The notes below the pieces were generated by a model. It saw only the letters and a list, made by a program, of their open reading frames with translations. It made no database searches and was not told the DNA's origin. 64,000 bases of DNA from Falsochrobactrum shanghaiense (GTDB lineage: Bacteria; Pseudomonadota; Alphaproteobacteria; Rhizobiales; Rhizobiaceae). A program made the translations under genes and the position numbers. Shown piece by piece: positions 35,839-45,469 of the stretch (position 1 is the first letter of the stretch; every line of letters begins with the position of its first letter). The DNA lies in NCBI RefSeq assembly GCF_003149535.1, contig NZ_QGDB01000002.1, forward strand, positions 372,001 through 436,000. The letters run 5' to 3'.

Positions 35839-37707
35839 ATGAGTTTTGGATCGCCATGGCAGAGACTTGTCTTGCTGCCGCGCCGAAGCAAGCAGATCAT
35901 TTTGCTGTTGAGCGATTTCGTTTTGTTGTTGCTCAGCGCCTATCTTGCTTTTGTCATCCGCCTTGGCTTCGTTTTTGTGCCGACCAAAGCACAATTCTTT
36001 CTCATTCTGGTCGCGCCGATTCTGGCGATTCCGGTTTTTGTCCGTTTTGGCCTGTATCGGGCTATTATCCGTTATCTGGCCGAGCGCTCCATCTGGCCGA
36101 TTTTTCAGGCTACCGCTATTTCCGCCCTGTTCTGGGTGGCTCTGGTCTTTCTTATGGAGCTTTATGGCGGCTCGGGACTGCCGCGTTCGGTGCCGCTGCT
36201 TTACTGGCTGCTGAGCACTGTATTAATTTCCGTCAGCCGTTTTGGCGCAAAATGGCTGATGCGTCGCGCGGAGCCGCACAAGAACTATTCGAGTTCGGCC
36301 CTTATCATCGGCGTCGGTGAATCGGCGCGTCAGCTGGCTGTCGCGCTCAGAAGCCATAGCGATACCCGCGTCATGGGTTTTGTCGATCCGGGCGGCCAAT
36401 TGGCGGGCATGGATATAGTCGGCCTGCGCGTTTACCGGGCCAATCAAATTCCCAGCCTGATTGATAATTTGGGGCTTGATCAGGTGCTGATCTCTGAACC
36501 GGCCCTCACACAGCAGCAAAGACAGGATTTTGCCCGGATTCTGGGGCGGTTGCCGGTAAACACCCGTATGCTGCCCCCAATTGCCGATCTGACCGCAGGA
36601 AAATATCTCGTCAGCGCGCTCCGCAATATCGAGATCGATGACCTGCTGGGGCGCTCGCCGGTTCCGCCTGACACTGAAATGTTGCGAGAGGTGATCGAGG
36701 GGCGCCGTATCATGGTGACGGGTGCCGGGGGATCGATTGGCAGCCAGCTTTGCCAAACCATCGCGAAGTATAATCCTGCCTGCATCGTTCTTTTCGAACT
36801 GAGTGAATTCGCGCTTTATCAAATCGACAGACAATTGCGCCAGATCGCATCCTGTCCTGTTATCCCCGTGCTTGGATCGGTGCGCGACCGGCTCAGCGTC
36901 GAAAAGGCGATCCGCGAGCATGGCATCGATACGGTCTATCATTGCGCGGCCTATAAGCATGTGCCGCTGGTGGAGAAAAATCCGCTGGTCGGCATTTACA
37001 ACAATGTTTACGGCACGTTGGAAACCGCGGCGGCCTGCCTTGCAAGTGATGTGGAACGCATGGTGCTGATCTCATCGGACAAGGCTGTGCGGCCCACCAA
37101 TATTATGGGGGCGACAAAACGCTGGGCGGAACTGGTCGTCTATTATCATGGCCTGCTGGCGGCGCAGGCCGGCAAACGCAAACTGTTTTATTCGGTTCGT
37201 TTCGGTAATGTGCTCGGCTCCAACGGTTCGGTTGTCCCGCTGTTTCGCGAACAGATCGCCCATGGTGGTCCCGTAACGCTGACACATAAGGATATGACGC
37301 GTTATTTCATGTCGATAAAGGAAGCGGCGGAGCTGATTGTTCAATCGGGGGCCATTGCAGAATCCGGCGATACGGTTCTGCTTGAAATGGGAGAACCGGT
37401 AAAAATCCTCGATCTGGCCGAGAATATGATCCTGCTGGCCGGGCTTAGCATCCGCGACGAAGAGAACCCCGACGGCGACATTGCCATTGAAGTGACGGGC
37501 GTGCGCGAAGGGGAGAAGATGTATGAAGAGCTCTTCTACGATCCCTCCCATGCGCAGCCGACGCGTCACCCCAAAATCATGCGCGCGCCGAAGGGCAAAA
37601 AGACGGACGTGGACGTGCCTGCCAGTCTGGAGGCCTTGCAAGCAGCCATCGAAAGTGGCGATGTCGAAACAGTCCGCAAGGTTTTGTTCAGCGTCATAGC
37701 TTTCTGA
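35839..37707 (+). CDS. Membrane-bound UDP-sugar 4,6-dehydratase, WbpM/CapD/PglF-like
   Basis: 622 residues. Four hydrophobic segments in the first ~120 residues are followed by two Rossmann domains. The second, from about residue 290, is the catalytic SDR part: nucleotide-binding MVTGAGGSIGSQL, SSDKAVRPTNIMGATKR and AAYKHVPLVEKNPL. The usual Tyr of the YxxxK motif is Met (NIMGATK), the Ser-Met-Lys catalytic triad known for large WbpM/PglF-type UDP-GlcNAc 4,6-dehydratases. It makes a precursor of deoxy-aminosugars for O-antigen or capsule. The next gene converges and overlaps by 14 nt. Brucella O-antigen loci carry a similar pair (wbkD/wbkF), so this may be that pair or a paralogue. Confidence 0.9.
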   Translation: MSFGSPWQRLVLLPRRSKQIILLLSDFVLLLLSAYLAFVIRLGFVFVPTKAQFFLILVAPILAIPVFVRFGLYRAIIRYLAERSIWPIFQATAISALFWVALVFLMELYGGSGLPRSVPLLYWLLSTVLISVSRFGAKWLMRRAEPHKNYSSSALIIGVGESARQLAVALRSHSDTRVMGFVDPGGQLAGMDIVGLRVYRANQIPSLIDNLGLDQVLISEPALTQQQRQDFARILGRLPVNTRMLPPIADLTAGKYLVSALRNIEIDDLLGRSPVPPDTEMLREVIEGRRIMVTGAGGSIGSQLCQTIAKYNPACIVLFELSEFALYQIDRQLRQIASCPVIPVLGSVRDRLSVEKAIREHGIDTVYHCAAYKHVPLVEKNPLVGIYNNVYGTLETAAACLASDVERMVLISSDKAVRPTNIMGATKRWAELVVYYHGLLAAQAGKRKLFYSVRFGNVLGSNGSVVPLFREQIAHGGPVTLTHKDMTRYFMSIKEAAELIVQSGAIAESGDTVLLEMGEPVKILDLAENMILLAGLSIRDEENPDGDIAIEVTGVREGEKMYEELFYDPSHAQPTRHPKIMRAPKGKKTDVDVPASLEALQAAIESGDVETVRKVLFSVIAF

Positions 37708-38701
37708 AATGTCCGCGAAAGTCGAGTATCAGCACCAATACGGCAACGATTGCGACCAGCAGGAAGGCCAGCCGCACGAACATGTGATCAAGGCTCATCA
37801 TGGCGATGGCGCTGCCAATCAGAATGAGGTTGAGCATGGTGACATGTCCGATGATTTTCCAGACGCTCCAGCCCGACCGTCTTGCGATCTGATAGGCATG
37901 TCTGGAATGGGCCTTGAGAATATTCTCGCCGCTGAGCGCACGCAGGATGATGGTAGTGACGGCGTCAACGATATAATAGAGCGGCAATATCAGGGCCACG
38001 GCGATATGGGTTTCTTTAGCCAGCAGAAGAAACGCCGTCCCCGCCAGCAAGCCGAGTGGAAAACTGCCTGAATCGCCCAGAAAAATGCTTGCGGGAGGGC
38101 GGTTGAAGAATGCGAAGCCGAAAAGCGCGCCTGCGGTAATGGCGGCAATCAGGCCGCTTTGCGCGTCCGCAAGATGCAGCGCCGCAAGCACGGCCACACC
38201 GGCCAGTGGCATGCCGATGCCTGCAACCGTCATCAGGTCGAGGCCGTCCATGAAGTTTGTGACATTGATCGTGGTGACGAGAGCAAGCACGACAAGCGCC
38301 ATTTCGAGCCCATGCGGCAGCATATCCGGCAGCAAGCGGAAATCAGGGCCCAGTCCATAGACGACAAGGCAGGAGGCGACGATTTGCGAGCCAAACCGCG
38401 TTGGAACCGAAAGATCGAAACGATCATCCAGTCCGCCAATGACCCATAGCAGGGCGGTTGCACTGCAAATACAAAGCACAAACCGGCCCGTCAGTCCTGC
38501 ATCCGCACCAAATATCAGCAGGGTCGCAATGATGGCCGGTATGAGGGCAAGCCCGCCGATTTGCCGCGCGGCCACCGTATGATTGGAGCGTGCATTGAAA
38601 TGGGCTGCCAGAAATTTGCCCGGCAATATGGTCGCCAGGAGATAGAGGCCAACGCCGCAAAGCACGGCGCTCACAAGAAAAACGACCAGCAGAAAAACCA
38701 T
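37694..38701 (-). CDS. Polyprenyl-phosphate glycosyl-1-phosphate transferase, WecA/WbpL-like (glycosyltransferase 4)
   Basis: 335 residues from the ATG at 38701 (MVFLLVVFLVSAVLCGVG); the much longer in-frame extension to 39583 lies antisense to the ribokinase gene and is rejected. About ten membrane segments. Catalytic motifs of the MraY/WecA family are visible: INVTNFMDGLDLM, FFNRPPASIFLGDSGSFPLG (LGDSG) and AHSRHAYQIARRSG (His motif). The enzyme moves a sugar-1-phosphate from a UDP-sugar to undecaprenyl phosphate, the first membrane step of O-antigen or capsule assembly. It is convergent with and overlaps the dehydratase gene that probably makes its sugar donor. Confidence 0.88.
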   Translation of the reverse strand: MVFLLVVFLVSAVLCGVGLYLLATILPGKFLAAHFNARSNHTVAARQIGGLALIPAIIATLLIFGADAGLTGRFVLCICSATALLWVIGGLDDRFDLSVPTRFGSQIVASCLVVYGLGPDFRLLPDMLPHGLEMALVVLALVTTINVTNFMDGLDLMTVAGIGMPLAGVAVLAALHLADAQSGLIAAITAGALFGFAFFNRPPASIFLGDSGSFPLGLLAGTAFLLLAKETHIAVALILPLYYIVDAVTTIILRALSGENILKAHSRHAYQIARRSGWSVWKIIGHVTMLNLILIGSAIAMMSLDHMFVRLAFLLVAIVAVLVLILDFRGHFRKL

Positions 38702-38872
38702 TGCGATTACCAAGGAAAATAAAACTGCAAATCGATTAACAGTTTTGCAGCCGCACGCAAATCCCCGCACCGGCAATGATCTGTGCAATCCCGCCCATAC
38801 CAGCCGTTTCGGGATATGGAATTTTGATATGCGCTTCGCTATGGTTCGGGCCTGTCTCAATAGGAGAGTTCG

Positions 38873-39793
38873 TTGACTATTTTTGTTTTCGGCAGCGTTA
38901 ATATCGATGTCAGCGCCAGAATGGCGGCGCTTCCGCGTCCCGGAGAGACTGTCAATGCCTCGACCTATGGCATTGGTCTCGGCGGCAAGGGTGCCAATCA
39001 GGCCGTGGCGATCGCCAGACTTGGCGGAGAGGTTCACTTTGCCGGCGCGGTCGGCAGGGATGCCTTTGGTGATCTGGCGATCAGCCAGATGCAGGAATTC
39101 GGCCTCGGCACGGAGGGAATCCGCATTATCGACAATGTCGATACCGGCATGGCGATCATTCAGGTGGAGGAAGCGGGGCAGAACACTATCGCAGTTTGCG
39201 CCGGGGCAAATGGCCGCTGGAGGGCGGCGGATGTCGATGAATATGCCGCCGATATGGCGAGGGCGAAAATCGCGCTTCTGCAACGGGAAGTACCCCACGA
39301 GGCTAATCTTGCGGTCGCAAAGGCCGTAAGGGCTGCGGGCGGTGCGGTTTGTCTGGACCCCGCTCCGGTTGGCGGTGCGGATCACCTCATGGACCTGATT
39401 GCGCTTTGCGACATTATCTCGCCCAATGAAACGGAAGCCGCGCAGATAACCGGTATCGAGCCGAACGATCTGGCTTCGGCGGAAGCGGCGGCACGCGCAA
39501 TTCTGAAACAGGGACCGGAAACCGTGATCATAAAGCTTGGCGGGCGCGGATCGCTGCTGGTGACGGCGGACGAGACACGTCATTTCGAGCCTTTCAAGGT
39601 CAAGGTCGTCGATACGGTCGCCGCAGGCGACAGTTTCAACGGCGGATTTGCCACTGCTTATGCGCAGGGCCGTTCATTGCATGACTGCGTGCTCTATGCA
39701 TCGGCTGCGGGTGCGATAGCCGTGACCCGCCCCGGCGCGGGGGCGGCGGCGCCAACCGGGCATGAAGTGGAGGCATTGCTCAAAGGCGGTTGA
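38873..39793 (+). CDS. rbsK: Ribokinase-like PfkB-family sugar kinase
   Basis: 306 residues. TTG start with AGGAG 6 nt upstream. The substrate-binding [20 protein letters not shown] (PfkB signature 1) and the catalytic [14 protein letters not shown] (signature 2 with its Asp) are present, and the N-terminal [14 protein letters not shown] is ribokinase-like. ATP-dependent phosphorylation of ribose or a related sugar is the expected reaction. No ribose transporter is adjacent, so the actual sugar is uncertain. Divergent from the glycosyltransferase gene. Confidence 0.82.
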   Translation: MTIFVFGSVNIDVSARMAALPRPGETVNASTYGIGLGGKGANQAVAIARLGGEVHFAGAVGRDAFGDLAISQMQEFGLGTEGIRIIDNVDTGMAIIQVEEAGQNTIAVCAGANGRWRAADVDEYAADMARAKIALLQREVPHEANLAVAKAVRAAGGAVCLDPAPVGGADHLMDLIALCDIISPNETEAAQITGIEPNDLASAEAAARAILKQGPETVIIKLGGRGSLLVTADETRHFEPFKVKVVDTVAAGDSFNGGFATAYAQGRSLHDCVLYASAAGAIAVTRPGAGAAAPTGHEVEALLKGG

Positions 39794-39927
39794 AGCGGCT
39801 CGCCTTGCGGGAAGCGAATGATGTCATGCCTTAATAATGGATGACATTCCCTTGAGCTTTCTGGACAAAATCCGGCAGAACAACTATGTGTTCGGAACGG
39901 ACAACAGCGTGTTTGACGGTGACGGTC

Positions 39928-41574
39928 ATGTTTGCATACCAGCGTTACACAATTTGTGTTGCTGCAGTCGTTTTGACGCTGATTTCGCTTCTGGGCGCAA
40001 TTTTCTATAATAGCTGGTTATGGCTGCCTGCGGCCCTCTTCGGCGCTCTGGTGCTGGTGGGCATTCATGATGTGCGGCAGCGCAGGCATGCGATCCTGCG
40101 CAACTATCCCATCATCGGCCATATGCGTTTCATCCTTGAAAGCATCCGCCCCGAAATTCGCCAATATATGCTCGAATCCGATCATGAAGAGGTTCCTTTC
40201 AGCCGGCAGGATCGCGGACTGGTCTATCAGCGCGCCAAGGGCGTGGAAGACAAGCGGCCCTTTGGCACGATCGAAAATGTCTATGGTTCGGGTTATGCGT
40301 GGCTGACGCATTCTGCGGCCCCCGTCGTCATCGCCGATACGGATTTCCGCGTCCGCATCGGCGGCTCTGCCTGCAATCAGCCTTATAGTGCCAGCCTTTA
40401 TAATATCTCCGCCATGAGTTTTGGCGCGCTGTCCGCAAACGCTATCCTCGCGCTCAATAGCGGTGCGCACAAAGGCGGCTTTGCACATGATACGGGCGAG
40501 GGCAGTATCAGCAAATATCATCGGCAGGGCGGCGGCGACCTGATCTATCAGGTGGCATCGGGCTATTTTGGCTGTCGCGATGATGCGGGACGATTCTCGC
40601 CGGAAAAATTTGCTGTCACTGCCGCCGATCCGCAGGTCAAGATGATCGAGGTGAAACTTAGTCAGGGTGCCAAGCCCGGCCATGGCGGCATGTTGCCGGC
40701 ATCCAAGATTTCTGCGGAAATCGCTGAAGCGCGCGGTATTCCCATGGGCGTGGATTGCGTGTCTCCGGCGGCGCACAGCACTTTCTCCACGCCTGTCGAG
40801 CTGATGCAGTTCATCGGGCAATTGCGCATGCTTTCAGGCGGCAAGCCGGTCGGCTTCAAGCTGTGCATCGGTCATCGCCGCGAATTCATGAGCATGGTCA
40901 AGGCCATGCTGAAGACCGGCATTGTTCCCGATTTCATCGTTGTCGACGGTGCGGAGGGCGGCACGGGTGCAGCTCCCGTTGAATTCGCAAACCGTGTTGG
41001 CATGCCGATGCTGGAAGCCCTGACCTTCGTGCATAATGCGCTGCGTGGTGCTGGCATAAGGGATGAAGTGAAGATCGGCGCGGCAGGCAAGATCATTTCT
41101 GCCTTCGATATAGCCCGTACATTGGCTCTGGGCGCCGACTGGTGTAATTCCGCACGCGGCTTCATGTTCGCTGTCGGCTGCATTCAGGCGCAGTCATGCC
41201 ACACCAATACATGCCCGGTGGGCATCGCCACACAGGATCCTCTGCGTCAGAAGGCCATTGATGTCGGTGACAAGAGCGAGCGCGTAGCACGCTTTCATCG
41301 CAATACCATGCGTGCCCTGGGGGAAATCGCCGGTGCCGCGGGCCTGACCAATCCAAGCGATTTCATGCCCTATCACTTCATGTTCCGCCAGAAGGACAAT
41401 GAATTCCTCGATGGCAACGAAGCCTATCCCTATCTGCCGGAAGGTTTTCTGGTCTCAGGCAGCGAGATTCCTGAATTGTCAGACTGGTACAGTCGCTGGG
41501 ACCGTGCGTCGGCGGAATCATTCACGCCGCCGGAAATTCCCCATGGGCCATTTCAGCGTCGCAAGGCGGCATGA
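39928..41574 (+). CDS. Membrane-anchored FMN-binding glutamate synthase (GltB C-terminal)-like protein
   Basis: About 548 residues from the ATG at 39928; an ATG at 39886 is in frame and cannot be excluded. Two hydrophobic segments in the first ~55 residues (VAAVVLTLISLLGAIFYNSW, then WLPAALFGALVLVG) precede a TIM-barrel flavin domain with KLSQGAKPGHGGMLP, DGAEGGTGAAP and the [3Fe-4S] ligand region CIQAQSCHTNTCPVG (C-x5-C-x4-C). This is the ferredoxin-type glutamate synthase core without the glutaminase and hinge domains. Such stand-alone forms have uncertain reactions. Residue count suits the GltB2/YerD-like group. No adjacent gltD partner. Confidence 0.83.
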   Translation: MFAYQRYTICVAAVVLTLISLLGAIFYNSWLWLPAALFGALVLVGIHDVRQRRHAILRNYPIIGHMRFILESIRPEIRQYMLESDHEEVPFSRQDRGLVYQRAKGVEDKRPFGTIENVYGSGYAWLTHSAAPVVIADTDFRVRIGGSACNQPYSASLYNISAMSFGALSANAILALNSGAHKGGFAHDTGEGSISKYHRQGGGDLIYQVASGYFGCRDDAGRFSPEKFAVTAADPQVKMIEVKLSQGAKPGHGGMLPASKISAEIAEARGIPMGVDCVSPAAHSTFSTPVELMQFIGQLRMLSGGKPVGFKLCIGHRREFMSMVKAMLKTGIVPDFIVVDGAEGGTGAAPVEFANRVGMPMLEALTFVHNALRGAGIRDEVKIGAAGKIISAFDIARTLALGADWCNSARGFMFAVGCIQAQSCHTNTCPVGIATQDPLRQKAIDVGDKSERVARFHRNTMRALGEIAGAAGLTNPSDFMPYHFMFRQKDNEFLDGNEAYPYLPEGFLVSGSEIPELSDWYSRWDRASAESFTPPEIPHGPFQRRKAA

Positions 41575-41714
41575 TTCCGGCTGGTTCGCTTTACAAATAA
41601 TTCATCCGGGCCGTCGTGCTTGTCCCCTTTAAGTGGGATATTGGAGGCCGGATGTTTCCGCTATATGGACCCATGCGCCTTTCATGAATTGCGCGTCGAC
41701 CATAGGAGGAATTT

Positions 41715-42497
41715 ATGTTCAAGCGTACTGCTTCGGCAATTATCGCAGTTTTGATGGCATCCAGCGCGGCGGTTGCGGCGGAAGAAATCACGATCGCCAC
41801 CAATATCGCCAATGTGCCTTTTGAGTTTGAAGATGCCAGCGGCAAGCTGCAGGGATTTGAAGTCGATCTGGTCGACATGATCGCAGCGCGGATCGACAAG
41901 ACAGCCAAATTCACGCAAATGCCTTTCAACAGCCTGTTTTCGGCTGTGCAGTCCAGCCGCGCCGACATTGCGATCGGATCGATCACCATCACGTCCAAGC
42001 GGCTTGAGTCGGTCTCCTTCACGCAGCCTTTCTACGATGCCGACCAGTGCCTGACGGTTGCTACATCCGGCGGCATTGAAGGCTTGGATGGCCTGGAAGG
42101 AAAGGACGTTGCAGTCATCACCGGAACCACCGGCGAAATGTGGGCTTCGGAAAATGAGCCGAAATATAAATTTGGAACAATCAAGCGTTATGATGGAAAT
42201 GCTGACCCGATGCTGGACATTGCGACCGGTCGTATTGCCGGTTTCATCCATGATTGCCCAATCGACGCATATTACATCCGCGACAAGCCGCAATATAAGA
42301 TCGTAGCCACGATTCCGACCAATGAGCAGTTTGGTCTGATGCTGCGCAAGGATAGCCCGCTTCTCAATGATGTGAACGAAGCCATCACCGCCCTTAAAAA
42401 CGAAGGCGAGATGGAGCGTTTGCACAAGAAGTGGTTCGGAACCGATGCAGCAGCCGATTCGAGCACTTTGACGGTGCAGCCGATCCCTACGAACTGA
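41715..42497 (+). CDS. Polar amino acid ABC transporter substrate-binding protein
   Basis: 260 residues, SBP family 3. AGGAGGA just upstream supports the ATG. Signal peptide MFKRTASAIIAVLMASSAAV, cleaved near residue 21 (AVA|AEE). The mature protein shows the family-3 blocks FEFEDASGKLQGFEVDLVDM and SLFSAVQSSRADIAIGSITI. It binds a polar or charged amino acid or related amine in the periplasm. It is the first gene of an operon with a permease, an ATPase and an aminotransferase. A perfect 10-bp hairpin follows. Confidence 0.92.
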   Translation: MFKRTASAIIAVLMASSAAVAAEEITIATNIANVPFEFEDASGKLQGFEVDLVDMIAARIDKTAKFTQMPFNSLFSAVQSSRADIAIGSITITSKRLESVSFTQPFYDADQCLTVATSGGIEGLDGLEGKDVAVITGTTGEMWASENEPKYKFGTIKRYDGNADPMLDIATGRIAGFIHDCPIDAYYIRDKPQYKIVATIPTNEQFGLMLRKDSPLLNDVNEAITALKNEGEMERLHKKWFGTDAAADSSTLTVQPIPTN

Positions 42498-42520
42498 TCG
42501 TCTTCAAGACAGCCTGAAAC

Positions 42521-42546
42521 GATGGCCTCCTTTTAGGGAGGCCATC
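42521..42546 (+). terminator. Intra-operon hairpin after the amino acid binding-protein gene
   Basis: Perfect 10-bp stem (42521-42530 with 42537-42546) and a 6-nt loop, followed by TCTTTACT. Termination is probably partial, because the permease gene starts 55 nt downstream. Confidence 0.75.
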
Positions 42547-42601
42547 TCTTTACTCGGCTGTTGCCGGCAGCCGAACAAACATAATGCCATTGGTGGTTTG
42601 A

Positions 42602-43270
42602 ATGGATTTTATAACAACTTTCGTGAATGTCGGCGTACTCACGCAGGCGGCTCCGCTGCTCCTGAAAGGCTTTGGCCTTACGATCGTTCTGGGCGCGACG
42701 AGCCTGGTCCTCTCGCTGGTTCTGGGGCTGATGCTGGTGCTGATCCGCCTTTATTCGCCCTATGTCACGCGTGTTCTGGCAACGGCCTATATTGATTTGT
42801 TCCGTGCGATACCGCTGCTCGTCCTGCTTGTGCTGATCTATTACGCCCTGCCTTTTGTCGGCATCCGCCTGTCATCCTTCTGGGCCGCGACCGCAGCGCT
42901 TTCGCTTGTCGCATCGGCCTATATGGCAGAAACCTTCCGCGCCGGGATCGAGGCCGTCTCACGCGGCCAGTTCGAGGCAGCGCAGGCGCTTGGTTTTTCC
43001 TGGCCGCGCATGATGCTCGATATTATCCTGCCGCAGGCCATGCGCATGGTCATCCCGCCCGCAACAGGCGTTGCCGTCGGTCTGATCAAGGATACAGCAC
43101 TTGCTTCCGTCGTGGCCCTGCCGGACCTGCTCAAGCAGGCAACCCAGGCGCAGGCATTCTATGCAAATCCCTCGCCGCTGATCGGCGCCGCAGTATTATA
43201 TCTGATCCTGCTGCTGCCGCTTGTCCGCATCGTCAATGTCCTTGAGTCGAAGCAAAAGCGCTCTCGTTGA
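42602..43270 (+). CDS. Polar amino acid ABC transporter permease (HisM/GlnP type)
   Basis: 222 residues. The family motifs are present: LLLKGFGLTIVLGATSLVLS at the N-terminus and the EAA region QFEAAQALGFSWPRMMLDII, then LPQAMRMVIPPATG. Five membrane helices are expected. A single permease gene suggests a homodimeric channel. It serves the importer with the binding protein just upstream and the ATPase just downstream. Confidence 0.92.
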   Translation: MDFITTFVNVGVLTQAAPLLLKGFGLTIVLGATSLVLSLVLGLMLVLIRLYSPYVTRVLATAYIDLFRAIPLLVLLVLIYYALPFVGIRLSSFWAATAALSLVASAYMAETFRAGIEAVSRGQFEAAQALGFSWPRMMLDIILPQAMRMVIPPATGVAVGLIKDTALASVVALPDLLKQATQAQAFYANPSPLIGAAVLYLILLLPLVRIVNVLESKQKRSR

Positions 43271-43313
43271 AAACAATGCGAAATATCACGCGGCCGCGCG
43301 GGAGGAATTACTC

Positions 43314-44087
43314 ATGAATCAAACCAGTCAGAAATCGAACGACGCCGATGTAATCATCGAGATCGAAAAGCTGGAAAAGCATTATGGCGATTTCCATGCC
43401 CTCAAGGGTATCGATCTTTCGGTGAAGCGCGGTGAAGTCATCGCCATCATCGGATCGTCGGGTTCCGGAAAATCGACGCTCATTCGCTGCATCAACCTGC
43501 TTGAAGACTTCTCTTCCGGCAAGATCACTGTCGACGGCGTGCCCGTCACGCAAGGAAAAAATCTTGCAAAAGTGCGTGCTGAAGTCGGCATGGTCTTCCA
43601 GCAGTTCAACCTGTTTCCGCATATGACGGCGATCCGGAATGTGGCGATTGCCCCGGTGCGGGTACGCGGTCGCACATGGGCCGATGCGGAAGCAAAAGCA
43701 AAGCAATTGCTTGAGCGGGTCGGTCTTGCGGAGCATATGCACAAATATCCGGACCAGCTTTCGGGCGGACAGCAGCAACGTGTGGCAATCGCACGCGCTC
43801 TCGCGATGGAGCCGGTCGTCCTTCTCTTTGACGAGCCGACCTCGGCGCTCGATCCTGAAATGGTCGGCGAAGTGCTCGATGTGATCCAGCAGCTTGCGAA
43901 AACCGGCGTGACGATGCTGGTGGTGACGCATGAAATGTCGTTTGCCCGGCGTATCGCAGACCGCATTCTGTTCATGGAACGCGGCGAGATTATCGAACAG
44001 AACGATCCAGACAGCTTCTTCGATAATCCGCAGACGGAACGGGCCAAATTTTTCCTCAGCTCGATCGTCCGCTCGTCGGAAAACTGA
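43314..44087 (+). CDS. Polar amino acid ABC transporter ATP-binding protein (GlnQ/HisP type)
   Basis: 257 residues from the ATG at 43314, with GGAGGAATTA upstream; the longer frame at 43221 overlaps the permease gene and is rejected. Walker A GSSGSGKSTLIRC, signature LSGGQQQRVAIARAL, Walker B VLLFDEPTSALDPE and the switch His (VVTHEMSFARRI). Members of this branch energise import of polar amino acids. Confidence 0.93.
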   Translation: MNQTSQKSNDADVIIEIEKLEKHYGDFHALKGIDLSVKRGEVIAIIGSSGSGKSTLIRCINLLEDFSSGKITVDGVPVTQGKNLAKVRAEVGMVFQQFNLFPHMTAIRNVAIAPVRVRGRTWADAEAKAKQLLERVGLAEHMHKYPDQLSGGQQQRVAIARALAMEPVVLLFDEPTSALDPEMVGEVLDVIQQLAKTGVTMLVVTHEMSFARRIADRILFMERGEIIEQNDPDSFFDNPQTERAKFFLSSIVRSSEN

Positions 44088-44128
44088 CGTCTCCTTTTCG
44101 ATATTTCTGTCTTGCAAAGGCAAAACCC

Positions 44129-45316
44129 ATGAATATTCACCCGTCTTTTCCGATTGAAGCCCGGCCTCAGGTTCAGGCGCTCTCCAGCTCGCTTATTCGC
44201 GAGGTCGCCAATAGTGCGATGGGGCAGGCGCAGGTTCTGCCTTTCTGGTTCGGGGAATCGGACCGTCCGACGCCGGATTTCATTCGCGAAGAAGCCGCGC
44301 GCTCCTTGATGGGCGGAGAGACCTTCTATTCGCAAAATCTGGGGCGGCCTTATTTCCGTGAAGCTGTCGCACAATATCTGAGCAATCTGCATGAGCGCTC
44401 CATTGAAGTGGAACGGGTGGCGGCGGTCGGCTCCGGTGTTTCGGGTCTTATGATCGCCTCGCAGCTTTTGCTGTCGCCAAACGATAAAGTCGTTGCCATC
44501 ACGCCTCTTTGGCCGAATGTGTGCGAAATACCGCGCATTCTGGGCGCGCGCGTTGAACGCGTGGCTCTGGATGTGGCCGAAGGCAAATGGTCGCTGGACC
44601 TTGATAAGCTTATTGCCGCGCTGACACCGGATACGCGTGCACTTTTCATCAATTCGCCCAACAACCCCACGGGTTGGACAATCGATGAAGAAGGCATCAC
44701 GGCAATTCTCGACCATTGCCGCAAGCATGGTATCTGGATTTTCGCCGACGATGTCTATGAACGGCTGGTATATGATCCCGCCAAGCGTTCGGCACCCTCG
44801 TTTCAGCGGCATTATCAGGATGGGGATCGTATAATCTCCGTCAACAGCTTTTCCAAAGCCTGGTCGATGACAGGATGGCGTGCAGGCTGGATTCTTGCGC
44901 CAAAGGCTCTTGCCGATGATCTGGCTAAGCTGATCGAGTATAATTTTTCCTGCATCTTCGAGCCGACCCAGCGGGCCGCGACCATCGCGCTTGAAAAGGG
45001 GGAAGCGGAAGTGCTCAGCCTGCGACAGCATCTCGCGCATACGCGTGCGGTCCTGCAAAATGCGCTCAACGGACTTGACGGCGTTGAAGTGCCTGATGCG
45101 GGCGGCGCCATGTATGTCTTCTTCCGCGTCAACGGATTTGACGACACGCTGGCCCTTGCAAAGCAACTCGTAAGCGAGGTCGGCCTCGGGCTTGCACCGG
45201 GCGGTGCATTCGGCTCCGAAGGCAATGGCTGGCTGCGCTGGTGCCACGCTGTGCAGGAAGACAAGCTGCTCGCCGGGATCGAGCGTTTCTCGTCATTTAT
45301 CGGCAAGCATCGGTAA
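44129..45316 (+). CDS. Class I/II PLP-dependent aminotransferase
   Basis: 395 residues, aspartate-aminotransferase fold. The PLP-binding lysine lies in SFSKAWSMTGWRAGWIL and the cofactor-loop region includes INSPNNPTGWTIDEEG and FADDVYERLVY. It is 41 nt downstream of the amino acid importer ATPase gene, so it probably transaminates the imported amino acid. The exact donor cannot be read from the sequence; it resembles the broad AruH/AlaA-like group. A strong terminator follows. Confidence 0.87.
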   Translation: MNIHPSFPIEARPQVQALSSSLIREVANSAMGQAQVLPFWFGESDRPTPDFIREEAARSLMGGETFYSQNLGRPYFREAVAQYLSNLHERSIEVERVAAVGSGVSGLMIASQLLLSPNDKVVAITPLWPNVCEIPRILGARVERVALDVAEGKWSLDLDKLIAALTPDTRALFINSPNNPTGWTIDEEGITAILDHCRKHGIWIFADDVYERLVYDPAKRSAPSFQRHYQDGDRIISVNSFSKAWSMTGWRAGWILAPKALADDLAKLIEYNFSCIFEPTQRAATIALEKGEAEVLSLRQHLAHTRAVLQNALNGLDGVEVPDAGGAMYVFFRVNGFDDTLALAKQLVSEVGLGLAPGGAFGSEGNGWLRWCHAVQEDKLLAGIERFSSFIGKHR

Positions 45317-45346
45317 TTCCGGGCAAGCCAAGAACTGGCCGATCGG

Positions 45347-45372
45347 GTTTGGCGCCTTTCAAGGCGCCAAAC
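45347..45372 (+). terminator. Terminator of the amino acid importer operon
   Basis: Perfect stem GTTTGGCGCC (45347-45356) with GGCGCCAAAC (45363-45372), followed by GCGTTTTAAG. Confidence 0.75.
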
Positions 45373-45440
45373 GCGTTTTAAGTTGCTGTTCTGACATCAG
45401 TTATTGCCCTGGCAGACTTGTGTTTTATGAAAAAAGTCCA

Positions 45441-45469
45441 TTGACATGGCGGGGTTCTCGTAGCATTGT
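45441..45469 (+). promoter_or_regulatory. Predicted promoter of the cupin gene
   Basis: TTGACA (45441-45446) and CATTGT (45464-45469) with 17-bp spacing. The adjoining palindrome (next entry) starts inside the -10, so binding there would block transcription. Confidence 0.6.

Noticed and set aside
38702-39583. Extension of the WecA-like gene to a 629-codon frame
   Set aside because: The extra N-terminus is antisense to the ribokinase gene, hydrophilic and unlike the family, which begins at the ATG at 38701.
43382-45247. 621-codon minus-strand frame opposite the importer ATPase and aminotransferase
   Set aside because: Antisense to two well-supported genes; no recognisable protein motif.
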